64,000 nucleotides of DNA from Chryseobacterium aquifrigidense (GTDB lineage Bacteria; Bacteroidota; Bacteroidia; Flavobacteriales; Weeksellaceae), in assembly GCF_006716485.1 (NCBI RefSeq), contig NZ_VFPD01000001.1, positions 1,021,806 to 1,085,805 on the forward strand. The letters are read 5' to 3'. Shown here one piece after another: positions 18,406-27,178 of this stretch (position 1 is its first letter; every line of letters starts with the position of its first letter). Under the pieces are notes generated by a model that had not been told where the DNA came from, did no database searches, and saw only the letters and a program-made list of their open reading frames with translations. The position numbers and the translations under genes are program-made.

Positions 18406-19056
18406 ATGTCAGTAAAACGTATGAAAGAAGTGGCTGGAATCACCATTCCGGACAGTAAAATTGCAACTGAAGCCACAGAACTTCTGCTGGAACACGGAAC
18501 AGAATTTATTTACAATCACTCCCTGCGTGTTTTCCTCTTTTCATCATTAAATGCCAAGCGCGGAAATAAAACTCATGATTCGGAATTATTGTATGTGGCA
18601 TCTGTATTTCATGATCTGGGACTTGTCTCTCATTACAGCAGCCCTGATCTAAGGTTTGAGGTAGATGGAGCCAATGCAGCCAGAGACTTTCTGAAAGGTC
18701 ATGGTATTGCTCAGGATAAACTTCAGCTCGTTTGGGATACTATTGCGCTTCACACCACTATTGGAATTGCAGAACACAAAGAAAATGAAGTCGCTTTAAT
18801 GTATTCCGGTGTAGGATTGGACGTAATGGGAGAAGGATATGAAAACCTGAGTACGGAACATCGTGAAGAAATTATTAAAGCTTTCCCGAGAAATGACTTT
18901 AAAAAGAAGATTATTCCGGCTTTTTTCAGTGGTTTTGAACATAAAACAGAAACTACTTTTGGGAATATAAAAGCAGATGTCTGTGCCTTCATGATTCCTA
19001 ATTTTAAAAGGAAAAATTTCTGCGACTGTATTTTACATTCTCCGTGGTCTGAATAG
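18406..19056 (+). CDS. HD-domain hydrolase (cyanamide hydratase-like)
   Basis: 216 residues. The metal-binding HD motifs are in order: NHSLRVFLFSS (first His), FHDLGLVSHY (the HD pair), DGANAARDFLKGHG, and ALHTTIGIAEHK (further His). This arrangement, including the VWDTIALHTT segment, resembles the fungal and bacterial cyanamide hydratase-like HD group rather than nucleotide phosphohydrolases. The true substrate is not shown. It follows an AraC gene and shares its promoter repeat, which suggests an inducible response to a small toxic molecule. Confidence 0.8.
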   Translation: MSVKRMKEVAGITIPDSKIATEATELLLEHGTEFIYNHSLRVFLFSSLNAKRGNKTHDSELLYVASVFHDLGLVSHYSSPDLRFEVDGANAARDFLKGHGIAQDKLQLVWDTIALHTTIGIAEHKENEVALMYSGVGLDVMGEGYENLSTEHREEIIKAFPRNDFKKKIIPAFFSGFEHKTETTFGNIKADVCAFMIPNFKRKNFCDCILHSPWSE

Positions 19057-19083
19057 GAAAAAGAATGGTATTGTTAAAACAAC

Positions 19084-19117
19084 AGCCCTGATCATCAGCA
19101 AAATGATCAGGGCTTTT
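19084..19117 (+). terminator. Terminator after the HD gene
   Basis: A 12-bp perfect stem, AGCCCTGATCAT / ATGATCAGGGCT, with a short T-run on the plus strand. It lies between convergent genes and may serve both. Confidence 0.85.
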
Positions 19118-19126
19118 ACAGACTGT

Positions 19127-19516
19127 TTACATCCAGTTTTCAATAAGATGAAGCCACAGCGCTTTTTCTTCATTTAATAGAAAAACAGCTGAAGACTGTC
19201 TCTTATTTGCAGTTTCTCCGGTCACCTGAGTCTCAGTATAAGTGGCAAGACCATGATGATCAGAATACTGTACTTCTATATTTTCAACTTCAATATTGCG
19301 TTCCGGAAATTTTCCAAATACGGAAGGAAGCCAGTGTTCAAGCATAGATAATGTAACCGTATCTCCGTTTCCGTTAATCATCTTGAAATCCGTTGAAAAT
19401 CCCGATAATAATTCTTTATAAAGACTTTCCTGATCTTCTGTTTTCCCCTGAAACCATTTTTCAATATTCCTGTGAAATCCTTCAATTTCACCAATGATCT
19501 TTTCTGTATTGTTCAT
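19127..19516 (-). CDS. NTF2-like/DUF4440-type small protein
   Basis: 129 residues. Predicted alpha+beta cone fold: an N-terminal helix (IIGEIEGFHRNIEKWFQG) and late strands (GLATYTETQVTGE, SAVFLLNEEKALWLHLIENWM) in the pattern of SnoaL/DUF4440 proteins. No catalytic residues can be assigned. It lies 25 bp downstream of the MFS pump gene on the same strand, so it is probably co-transcribed. Confidence 0.6.
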   Translation of the reverse strand: MNNTEKIIGEIEGFHRNIEKWFQGKTEDQESLYKELLSGFSTDFKMINGNGDTVTLSMLEHWLPSVFGKFPERNIEVENIEVQYSDHHGLATYTETQVTGETANKRQSSAVFLLNEEKALWLHLIENWM

Positions 19517-19541
19517 ATTTTAAATGTATATATTTTTAAAA

Positions 19542-20930
19542 TTAAATTGATTTTTCATCAATACTCTTTCTTAATCTGCTTCCTGCCCATAATCCGGCCA
19601 CCTGAAAAGCACCAATCATTCCAACAGCTGCGGCAAATGCCTCTGTGAATCCCAGAATGGATATCAGATTAAAAAATAACGTACCAATAATAGCGCCTCC
19701 GGTGACGCTTCCTATCTGAATTCCTATGCTTACCAGCCCTGAAGCCTGTCCTGCTTTGTCCTTGGAAACCAAAGAAATAGCGGTTCGCATCATAACCGGC
19801 ATAATAGTACCATGCCCAAATCCGGCTATAAACAGGGTAACATGAGTGATAAAAGAAGGTTTTTGCTGAAAATAAAAAGTTACTGCACCCGTTAAAAAAC
19901 CCGTTATCAATAACCCCAATCCGCCGTAGATTATTTTTGAAGATTTCAAACGGATCCGTGAGGTAATCAACGGTGCCATGAAGAAAGCCAGTCCGTAAGG
20001 AACAATAGCTAATCCTGTCTGCATAGAGTCTTGATGAAGAAACTGCTGAAGATAATAAGGATAGCAAATGAATAATCCTGCAGTGAAATTGTAGAAGAAG
20101 ATAATCATAAGGCTTAATGCAAATGGTTTTTGCTTCAGCAATGCCGGATCTATAAGGATCGGACGATTATTTTGAAGTTGTTTCGTCTCATATTGTAAAA
20201 ATGAAATTAATAATAAAATTCCGGCAAAAAGAATTCCGAAAATCCACCGCGCCCAGCGGAACTTCTGCCCGAAAATAAGTGGGCAGATGAGTAGGAGTAA
20301 TGCCATGATTAATAACAATGCTCCTATAAAATCTATTGCTGTTTGCTCTTTCTTATTACTGTTATCCATCGTAAAATGAATCCCCAGAATGCAGATAATT
20401 GTAATCGGTACATTCACAAGAAATACCATTTCCCAGGAAAAACGCCCCCAATGCATGCTTAATAGAATTCCACCAAACAACTGCCCGATCACTGAAGCAA
20501 GACCAAATACTGAACTGAAAAGACTTACAGCTTTTGGCTGTTCCTGACTGCTGAAAAGATCTTTTATGGACGCTAATACCTGAGGAGAGAGCAATGAAGC
20601 ACCAATCCCCTGAAACATTCTGAAAACAATCAGCCATGTAACATCAGGAGAAAAAGCACAGGCAAGTGATGAAAACAGGAACGTATATAACCCCGAAATA
20701 AAAACTTTTTTACGCCCATAAATATCTCCCAGACGTCCACCACAAACCACGAGCGCCGCATAAGTAAGTCCGTAGATGGCGATAACCATCTGAAGTTGAT
20801 GATCACTGGCGCTGAATGCATTTTTAATTGATGGCAGCGCCATGTTGACAATAAAATAATCCAGGGGAGAAAGAAAAGCTCCGGCAATCAGAAAATTAAG
20901 TGCCTGCCAGCGTTTCGGATGTGCATTCAT
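19542..20930 (-). CDS. MFS drug efflux transporter, DHA2 (EmrB/QacA) type
   Basis: 462 residues with about 14 hydrophobic spans. Typical DHA2 features: the first span with LSPLDYFIVNMALPSI, GLTYAALVVCGGRLGDIYGRKKVF (loop 2-3 motif A), FRMFQGIGASLLSPQVLASI (motif B/C region), and GHGTIMPVMMRTAISLV in the second half. Proton-driven export of drugs or dyes is expected. Divergent from an AraC-family gene, with 71 bp between the two start codons, the common layout of a regulator and its target pump. Confidence 0.9.
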   Translation of the reverse strand: MNAHPKRWQALNFLIAGAFLSPLDYFIVNMALPSIKNAFSASDHQLQMVIAIYGLTYAALVVCGGRLGDIYGRKKVFISGLYTFLFSSLACAFSPDVTWLIVFRMFQGIGASLLSPQVLASIKDLFSSQEQPKAVSLFSSVFGLASVIGQLFGGILLSMHWGRFSWEMVFLVNVPITIICILGIHFTMDNSNKKEQTAIDFIGALLLIMALLLLICPLIFGQKFRWARWIFGILFAGILLLISFLQYETKQLQNNRPILIDPALLKQKPFALSLMIIFFYNFTAGLFICYPYYLQQFLHQDSMQTGLAIVPYGLAFFMAPLITSRIRLKSSKIIYGGLGLLITGFLTGAVTFYFQQKPSFITHVTLFIAGFGHGTIMPVMMRTAISLVSKDKAGQASGLVSIGIQIGSVTGGAIIGTLFFNLISILGFTEAFAAAVGMIGAFQVAGLWAGSRLRKSIDEKSI

Positions 20931-20955
20931 ATTTTTTTATGCAAAATTACCCGCT

Positions 20956-20982
20956 TTGTGTTCTGTTAAAATTGTACTTTTG
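20956..20982 (+). promoter_or_regulatory. Predicted promoter of the third araC-like gene
   Basis: TTG at 20956-20958, 16 bp, then TACTTTTG (20975-20982, exact TAnnTTTG), 20 bp before the ATG at 21002. It lies in the divergent gap with the MFS gene. Confidence 0.55.
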
Positions 20983-21001
20983 GAGGAAAATATGGTTTAT
21001 T

Positions 21002-21847
21002 ATGAAAGGATTGCCTCTTGAAGAGCTTGATGTAAGAGAATTGGACTTGAAAGGAGAGATTGTATTTAAAACAAAAAACTCCCTCTCATTCGTTTATATT
21101 GCTAAAGGGAATGGTACACTTGTGTATGATGGCCGCAGTATTAATTTTTCTGAGGGTAAGCTTTTCATTATTCCTCAACAGGAAGAGTACCGTTTTGAGA
21201 GTGAAACTGCTCAGCTTATCAGTATTCAGTGTCCGGTGGAGTTTATTGATAAAATCCGTTTGGAAGCAGACCGTATTGAGAGCTGTGAGAATTTATATAA
21301 GCTGCAATACATCAGCCATAATTATCATGCAAGGGCAGGCTGTGTCTTCAGAAATACAAATGATGAACAATTTGCCAAAACCCTGATTCAGCAGATAGCG
21401 AATGAGTTTAAAAATAAAGCGGAAGATTATCTTATTATCCGCAATTGTATGTCGATCCTTCTCAACCTGATTGCCAGAAATATCATTCAAAGTGAAACTT
21501 CAGACCTGCAGGAAAACCGAAAGGCTTTCTCCATCATGAAAATTATTGCTTATATCCAACAGCATATCAAAGATCGCGAGAAAACAGGAATTCAGGTTAT
21601 TGCTGATCATTTTGGGATTTCCGGGAATTATTTCGGGGAATATTTTAAACAGCAGACGGGAATTTCCTATCAGGATTATCTGCTGGATTACAGACTGAAA
21701 CTGGTTGAAACCTATTTGAAATACAGCAGTGTACGTTTAAGTGAAATTGCTTATGAACTTCAGTTCAGTGATGAAAGCCATCTTTCCAAACTTTTTAAGA
21801 AATATAGGGGAATAACACCTGGTGAATACAGAAAGAATTTCAAATAA
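21002..21847 (+). CDS. AraC-family transcriptional regulator, divergent to MFS pump
   Basis: 281 residues from the ATG at 21002. The open frame reaches back to 20900, but that part overlaps the divergent MFS gene, while the ATG at 21002 sits just behind a predicted promoter and a GGAGG-like stretch. Cupin sensor: SLSFVYIAKGNGTLVYDGRSI, KLFIIPQQEEYRFESET. Double helix-turn-helix: IQVIADHFGISGNYFGEYFKQQTGI and VRLSEIAYELQFSDESHLSKLFKKYRGITPGEYRK. Most likely controls the efflux pump next door. Confidence 0.92.
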   Translation: MKGLPLEELDVRELDLKGEIVFKTKNSLSFVYIAKGNGTLVYDGRSINFSEGKLFIIPQQEEYRFESETAQLISIQCPVEFIDKIRLEADRIESCENLYKLQYISHNYHARAGCVFRNTNDEQFAKTLIQQIANEFKNKAEDYLIIRNCMSILLNLIARNIIQSETSDLQENRKAFSIMKIIAYIQQHIKDREKTGIQVIADHFGISGNYFGEYFKQQTGISYQDYLLDYRLKLVETYLKYSSVRLSEIAYELQFSDESHLSKLFKKYRGITPGEYRKNFK

Positions 21848-21868
21848 TTCTGGCATTCAGAAAACGAA

Positions 21869-22111
21869 TTATAAAACCTGAAGCTCTTTAAATACCTCAA
21901 TAATAGCTTCTATAAGCCCTTTATCTATATTTTTCTCCGAAGCAGCATCCGGCAGAAGAGCTCTTAAGTCTCCGTGATCATCACGCTCAATAACAACCTC
22001 AGTTCCATTTACATCCACGTACAGTTTATATCCATAAGAGAATGTGGCAAGCTTTCCGTTGAAAAGCAGTTCTTTACCCTTATAGGTTACCGGTACTTCA
22101 AATTCTTCCAT
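21869..22111 (-). CDS. Small conserved-looking hypothetical protein
   Basis: 80 residues, MEEFEVPVTYKGKELLFNG..., rich in beta-prone segments with an acidic tail (IERDDHGDLRALLPDAASEKNIDKG). It has protein-like composition, a normal start, and no signal or membrane segment. I do not recognise a family; similar short acidic proteins are common in flavobacteria. It lies 21 bp from the convergent AraC gene. Confidence 0.65.
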   Translation of the reverse strand: MEEFEVPVTYKGKELLFNGKLATFSYGYKLYVDVNGTEVVIERDDHGDLRALLPDAASEKNIDKGLIEAIIEVFKELQVL

Positions 22112-22299
22112 GCTTTAAATTTCAATTATAACTCGGCAAATGTCGGAAAATTTTAATTGATATCATCATGGAAACTGTAATGATAACGCCGGATAATGCA
22201 AATTATTAAAAATATTTATGGGCTAAAATCTGTATATTTATCCTTAGTTATGAAGTCATTCCAAAGCAGGAATGATCAATGAATTTGAATTAAGCTACT

Positions 22300-23595
22300 A
22301 TGAAAAATACAATCACCATTTTCTGGTTCAGACGTGACCTGAGATTGGAAGACAATATCGGGCTTTACCATGCTCTTCAGTCTGACGCTGCGGTAATGCC
22401 TATTTTTATATTTGATACCGATATTCTTGGAAAACTCGAGGATAAAGAGGACCGCAGGGTAGATTATATCCACCAGGCTTTGACGGATATTAATATTTCA
22501 CTGAAGAAATACCATTCAAAACTTAATACCTATTTGGGTAAACCTATGGAAATATTCAGAAAATTGTCCGAAGAGTATACTATTAAAGGTGTTTTCTGCA
22601 ACAGAGATTATGAACCACAGGCGATTGAGAGAGATAAGGAAATCTATTATTTTTTTAAAGAAAAGAATATCCCTTTTAAAGCCAGTAAAGATCAGGTGAT
22701 TTTTGATAAAGATCAGATTGTTAAAAAGGACGGTTCGCCATATACGGTGTATACTCCATTTGCAAAGAAGTGGCGGGAAGCCTTAACTCCTGAACATTAT
22801 AAAACCATTGAATCAGACTTTAAAAATCTCTTTCCTCAGGAATATTCTGAGATTGTGACTCTAAAGCAAATAGGTTTCAAAAAAACAGATTTTGATTTTA
22901 AAAAGCCGGTTTTGGTTGCTTCCATTATAGACGATTACGATAAATACCGTGATTTTCCTGCATTACAGCATACCACACAGCTCGGAATTGCGTTACGCTT
23001 TGGAACCATCAGCATCAGGAAATGTGTGGATTTTGCACTGAAGCATAATGCTGTCTGGCTTTCGGAACTGATCTGGCGTGAATTTTTTATGCAGATTTTA
23101 TATCATTTTCCACAGGTGGTTCATCAATCTTTCAAAAAACAGTATGACAATATCCACTGGCGGAATAATGAAAAAGAGTTTAAACACTGGTGTGATGGAA
23201 CTACAGGATATCCGATCGTAGATGCCGGAATGAGGGAACTGAATGAGACAGGCTATATGCATAACCGGGTAAGAATGATTGTTGCGAGTTTCTTATGTAA
23301 ACATTTGTTGATCGACTGGCGTTGGGGCGAGGCATATTTTGCCTTAAAACTGAATGATTATGATCTTTCTGCAAATAATGGAAACTGGCAGTGGGCCGCA
23401 GGTTCCGGCTGTGATGCAGCTCCTTATTTCAGGGTTTTTAATCCGACAGCTCAGGTTGAAAAATTTGATAAAGACTTATTGTATATCAAAAAATGGCTTC
23501 CGGAATGGAATACATCAGCATATCCGTCACCCATAGTGGAACACTCCTTTGCCCGTGAAAGAGCTTTATCCGAATATAAAAAAGCTTTGACATAA
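22300..23595 (+). CDS. phrB: Deoxyribodipyrimidine photolyase (cryptochrome/photolyase family)
   Basis: 431 residues. The N-terminal Rossmann domain starts ITIFWFRRDLRLEDNIGLYHAL. The FAD-binding helical domain includes LSELIWREFFMQILYHFP, TGYPIVDAGMRELNETGYMHNRVRMIVASFL, WRWGEAYFALKLNDYDLSANNGNWQWAAGSG, and YFRVFNPTAQ. Class I photolyases use blue light and FADH- to split cyclobutane pyrimidine dimers. The length is slightly short but all regions are present. Monocistronic. Confidence 0.95.
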   Translation: MKNTITIFWFRRDLRLEDNIGLYHALQSDAAVMPIFIFDTDILGKLEDKEDRRVDYIHQALTDINISLKKYHSKLNTYLGKPMEIFRKLSEEYTIKGVFCNRDYEPQAIERDKEIYYFFKEKNIPFKASKDQVIFDKDQIVKKDGSPYTVYTPFAKKWREALTPEHYKTIESDFKNLFPQEYSEIVTLKQIGFKKTDFDFKKPVLVASIIDDYDKYRDFPALQHTTQLGIALRFGTISIRKCVDFALKHNAVWLSELIWREFFMQILYHFPQVVHQSFKKQYDNIHWRNNEKEFKHWCDGTTGYPIVDAGMRELNETGYMHNRVRMIVASFLCKHLLIDWRWGEAYFALKLNDYDLSANNGNWQWAAGSGCDAAPYFRVFNPTAQVEKFDKDLLYIKKWLPEWNTSAYPSPIVEHSFARERALSEYKKALT

Positions 23596-23609
23596 ATAGC
23601 AGGCTAAGC

Positions 23610-23643
23610 AAAATGCCCGGTAACAAAATCGTCACCGGGCATC
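23610..23643 (-). terminator. Hairpin between phrB and the ABC operon
   Basis: GCCCGGTAAC / GTCACCGGGC-type stem between convergent genes. The minus-strand side is followed by ATTTTGC, so it better fits the end of the ABC operon. Confidence 0.6.
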
Positions 23644-23693
23644 AACCAATTGATATTTAATATGAAAAGTTACTTACTGAAGTAACGGAATCA

Positions 23694-24389
23694 TCAGATT
23701 GTTTTCAGATAGAGCTCCTGTAATTCCTGTGCGGTAAATGCTTTGGAAGGTAAGTTCTGTACAAGTTCTCCCTGTTTCATAATACCGATGTTAGTCGCAA
23801 CACTTACCGCATTGAAGATGTCATGAGTTGCCATTAAAACAGTTCTGCCTTCTTTACCCAGCTGTCTTACAATTTCGGTAAATTCTGCTGTTGCTATAGG
23901 ATCCAGTCCGCTGGTAGGCTCATCCAGGAGAAGTACTTTGGCATCTTTGGCCAGAGCGATCGCAATTCCTACTTTCTGGCGCATCCCTTTGGAATAACCT
24001 CCCAAAGCTTTTTGGTGTGCTGTTTCCTGCAGACCGGTACGCTTAAGTAAAGCAGACAGTTCATCTTTCTGATAATCAAATCCTGCAATTTTAGAGAAAA
24101 AATCAAGGTTTTCTATTCCCGTGAGATGGGGATACAAAAGAACCGTTTCAGGGATGTAAGCAAGATGCTTTTTAATTTTCTGAGGTTCCTTCTGAACCGA
24201 AATATCATTAATAAAAGCATCTCCGGAAGTCGCTTTAATGAGTCCGAGAAGAATATTGATCGTTGTACTTTTTCCTGCTCCGTTCTGTCCGAGCAGCGCA
24301 AAAATTTCTCCTTTCTTTACTTCCAGATTAAGGGAATGGAGTGCCGTAAAATCGTTATATTTTTTATGTAAGTTGACCGTTTTTAACAT
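23694..24389 (-). CDS. ABC transporter ATP-binding protein (ABC-2 type)
   Basis: 231 residues from the ATG at 24389. The frame is open 78 bp further upstream, but MLKTVNLHKKYNDFTAL is the standard beginning and the earlier part lies in the permease gene. Motifs: Walker A GQNGAGKST, signature YSKGMRQKVGIAIAL, Walker B VLLLDEPTSGLDP, and the switch MATHD. Its start overlaps the permease stop by seven bases. It energises the two permeases encoded just upstream; the ATPase is last in the operon. Confidence 0.92.
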   Translation of the reverse strand: MLKTVNLHKKYNDFTALHSLNLEVKKGEIFALLGQNGAGKSTTINILLGLIKATSGDAFINDISVQKEPQKIKKHLAYIPETVLLYPHLTGIENLDFFSKIAGFDYQKDELSALLKRTGLQETAHQKALGGYSKGMRQKVGIAIALAKDAKVLLLDEPTSGLDPIATAEFTEIVRQLGKEGRTVLMATHDIFNAVSVATNIGIMKQGELVQNLPSKAFTAQELQELYLKTI

Positions 24390-25729
24390 AGTTTTCTGTA
24401 TTTGTATTGTGAAAGGATAATGAATAAAGCAATGAAGATGAAGTAAGGCAGAAACATTCTTACCCATTTAATAGATGAAGAAAATTTGAATACCTCTATG
24501 GTTTGCTGTGCCCAGTTGACAGATTCCGCATTCTTACCTGAGAAAATAAGAGGGTAGAAGAACAGCCTTTTTTTCTCATGAAATTTCCTGAGCGCTGAAG
24601 CATACTGCAAATGATTATTCATATCAGATTTTGCTAAGTGGCTTTCCGTCAGTTGGGTATGTAGATTTGGCAGGAAATACCCTAAATAAGTTGCTGCCTG
24701 GTTCCGTTTCTGCATTTTTTCAGTGTACTGTTCAGATGATTTTGCAGATTCCAGGTCTCCCATATGCTGCATGGCATAATACCAGGTCCAGGTGAAAGCA
24801 TCATTTTCTTCCACGGTGAAATTTCTGTATTGGGGATAGGCTTTGTAGAATTTTTCCATAGTAGGCTGTTTAGCCTCATCCCATTTGTTATGATAGCCTT
24901 CTCTCTGTTCCATTACTGCTTTAAGAGATTCATGAACAGGATAAAGTTTCTGTATCAGAATATTACTGCTCATCGGGATAATGAAATTGATGCCAACCCA
25001 TACAATCAGAAGAATTAATGCATTCTGAGCTGATGATTTACGGAAAGAAACAATCCACCTGCACAAAGTAAACCAAAGCAGAATATACAGCCAGCCACAG
25101 ATCACAAAGGCAATATAGTAGGAGTCTAACGGTATTTTTATCCAGACTGATGCGATGATAATTAATACAACATAAACAATGGTTACAGCTAAAAGACGTA
25201 TGAACATCTTATGATCCAGCAGCTTTTGTAAATTACCGCTTTGAACTGAAAGCAGTTTCCAGGTTCCCCTTTCTTCTTCTTCAGAAATCAGGTTATAACA
25301 GAATGCGACAATTACCAGTGGAAACAGGAAAACTATGACAAAACTAAAGTCGAAATTTCCAACTGCTGCACTAGCGGGATTATAAAAATCCCCATTATAG
25401 CGCTGTTCCTCCAGATTCCGGATGGTTACTCCCTGAATTGAAGGATTTAAATCTCGCATTCCGATATTTAAAGCTGCCAATCTTGGTGTTTCATTCACCA
25501 GGTTAAACTTAATATAATAAAGGACCAGTCCCAAATCATCCTTATGAAATTTTGTGTTTCTTTCAATACTTTCCTTCTGAAATGCTCCGCTTTTGGAGAT
25601 GATATCTTCGTTCCTGTCCAGAAATTTTTTGCCTGTATAAATAGCCATAAGTCCGGCCATCAGTAAAAACAGGAGTGCAATGATGTACGACCTGTTACGG
25701 TAAAATTGGGTATATAAATAACGATTCAT
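24383..25729 (-). CDS. ABC-2 type permease (DUF3526-like), second subunit
   Basis: 448 residues. One N-terminal span (IIALLFLLMAGLMAIYTGK), a large extracytoplasmic loop, then spans around FSFVIVFLFPLVIVAFCYNL followed by SEEEERGTWKLLSVQ, a loop typical of ABC-2 permeases that contact the ATPase. The stop of the neighbouring permease gene is immediately adjacent, so the two are coupled. It probably heterodimerises with that permease. Confidence 0.82.
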   Translation of the reverse strand: MNRYLYTQFYRNRSYIIALLFLLMAGLMAIYTGKKFLDRNEDIISKSGAFQKESIERNTKFHKDDLGLVLYYIKFNLVNETPRLAALNIGMRDLNPSIQGVTIRNLEEQRYNGDFYNPASAAVGNFDFSFVIVFLFPLVIVAFCYNLISEEEERGTWKLLSVQSGNLQKLLDHKMFIRLLAVTIVYVVLIIIASVWIKIPLDSYYIAFVICGWLYILLWFTLCRWIVSFRKSSAQNALILLIVWVGINFIIPMSSNILIQKLYPVHESLKAVMEQREGYHNKWDEAKQPTMEKFYKAYPQYRNFTVEENDAFTWTWYYAMQHMGDLESAKSSEQYTEKMQKRNQAATYLGYFLPNLHTQLTESHLAKSDMNNHLQYASALRKFHEKKRLFFYPLIFSGKNAESVNWAQQTIEVFKFSSSIKWVRMFLPYFIFIALFIILSQYKYRKLC

Positions 25730-27175
25730 TTAGATGAGTTTTAATTTTCTTCCACTTATTTCGATGGCAATGATGCAGATAACCATCCATAAAACTAATG
25801 CAACAGCAGATATCGGCTGTTGTTGTAAACTTTTCAGAACAGGAGTATACTGATACTGAAAGTCCGGGAACTTTTCCCAGTTGTGTTTGTCAATGACAGC
25901 TGGCGGTCCGCCGTTTTCCGGTTTAATATTGCTGATATGCTCAATCTGTAAATCATTTAAATGCTGAGCCATTTTATAGCGATACTCTTCTGCCTGTTTC
26001 TGAAACTCGTTATAGGAGAAGAAATCTGTTCCTGTTGCTATCATGGAAAAATTTTTAATGGCAATGGCGGGATTAATGAATCCTGAAATATCAGTCAGAT
26101 TTTGCTGGTTATGGTAAATGTTCTGCAATTCTTTCTGATGTCTGATATAGATTTGTGAGCTTATTTTTTCCCCTTCCTTCATGACGAATCCACCATAGTT
26201 GAAAGGGAGTTCATTGGTTGTTTTTACCTGATACTTTGCCAGTAAAGAATCTTTGATCTTTTTAAAATGAGGATCATCAGGATTATGACTGTCCCCAGAT
26301 TTTAAAATATCCTTTTCCAGGGTCGTTTCAAAAGCAATACGGGAAGGGGCCGGATATAAATTCTGTGCTGCAAACTGAATTCCTTTAGGCAAAACGATTA
26401 TAAAAAGAAGCCAGAAACCAATAAGGCTGATCAATGCTGATGAGGTTCTTTTACTATTTGCAGAAATGACAACGGTTAATGAGCAGATAAAAAAGTAATA
26501 GATCATATAAGCAGGTAACAGAAGTGATAAGCGTACTATAATATCCGTCGAATCTGTGGTCTCAGACAGGAATGCAGCGATGAAAACAACAGGAATTACC
26601 GGAATCAGGAAGCATAATGAAAACAGCCAGAGCCCCAAGATTTTCCCCCAGATAATATCCCTACCGGAAGTTCCCTGTACACTGATGATTTTTAAAGTGG
26701 CATTTTCACGCTCCTGTACAATTAATCCAAATCCTGAAAAAAGGATAATCAAAGGCACAATACTCTGCAGAATAAAGGCACTGCTAAAGGCGCCGAATCT
26801 TACCAAAGTACCCGAACTTCCGGCTTCCGAAAGATTAGCGGTATTCTGTTTATGTGCTTCCAGGAATATCACATTTCCAAGATAATCATCCAGTCCGTTA
26901 TCAAAAATATTCAAAGGATGCCCGATTCTGAAAACCAGATAGCCATAGTGAGCCATACGATGCGGATGCTTATCAGGTCTGTGCTCCCAGCTTTCCCGTA
27001 CATCCTTCCGGTATTCTTTTATTTTGGAAAAGGAGTCCGTGTATTTTGTATATCCTATGCCAATACTTAGCATACAGAATAAAAGTACAGCAATAGTGGT
27101 GAGGAGATTTTGTTTTCCTTTAAACAAATCCTGCCAGGTTTTTCTCACCATCAGTTGTAAGTTTGAAATAGCCAT
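25730..27175 (-). CDS. ABC-2 type permease (DUF3526-like), first subunit
   Basis: 481 residues and the same layout as the next permease: an N-terminal span (LLTTIAVLLFCMLSIGIGY), a long loop with many polar residues, then LQSIVPLIILFSGFGLIVQERENATLKIISVQG, more spans, and a last span VALVLWMVICIIAIEIS. Permeases of this type export or assemble substrates such as the copper-site factors of the Nos system or peptides; the cargo here is unknown. It is 3 bp downstream of the TonB receptor gene. Confidence 0.82.
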   Translation of the reverse strand: MAISNLQLMVRKTWQDLFKGKQNLLTTIAVLLFCMLSIGIGYTKYTDSFSKIKEYRKDVRESWEHRPDKHPHRMAHYGYLVFRIGHPLNIFDNGLDDYLGNVIFLEAHKQNTANLSEAGSSGTLVRFGAFSSAFILQSIVPLIILFSGFGLIVQERENATLKIISVQGTSGRDIIWGKILGLWLFSLCFLIPVIPVVFIAAFLSETTDSTDIIVRLSLLLPAYMIYYFFICSLTVVISANSKRTSSALISLIGFWLLFIIVLPKGIQFAAQNLYPAPSRIAFETTLEKDILKSGDSHNPDDPHFKKIKDSLLAKYQVKTTNELPFNYGGFVMKEGEKISSQIYIRHQKELQNIYHNQQNLTDISGFINPAIAIKNFSMIATGTDFFSYNEFQKQAEEYRYKMAQHLNDLQIEHISNIKPENGGPPAVIDKHNWEKFPDFQYQYTPVLKSLQQQPISAVALVLWMVICIIAIEISGRKLKLI

Positions 27176-27178
27176 AAT

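Noticed and set aside
20900..21001. N-terminal extension of the third AraC-family protein
   Set aside because: It overlaps the divergent MFS gene and the predicted promoter; the ATG at 21002 fits better.
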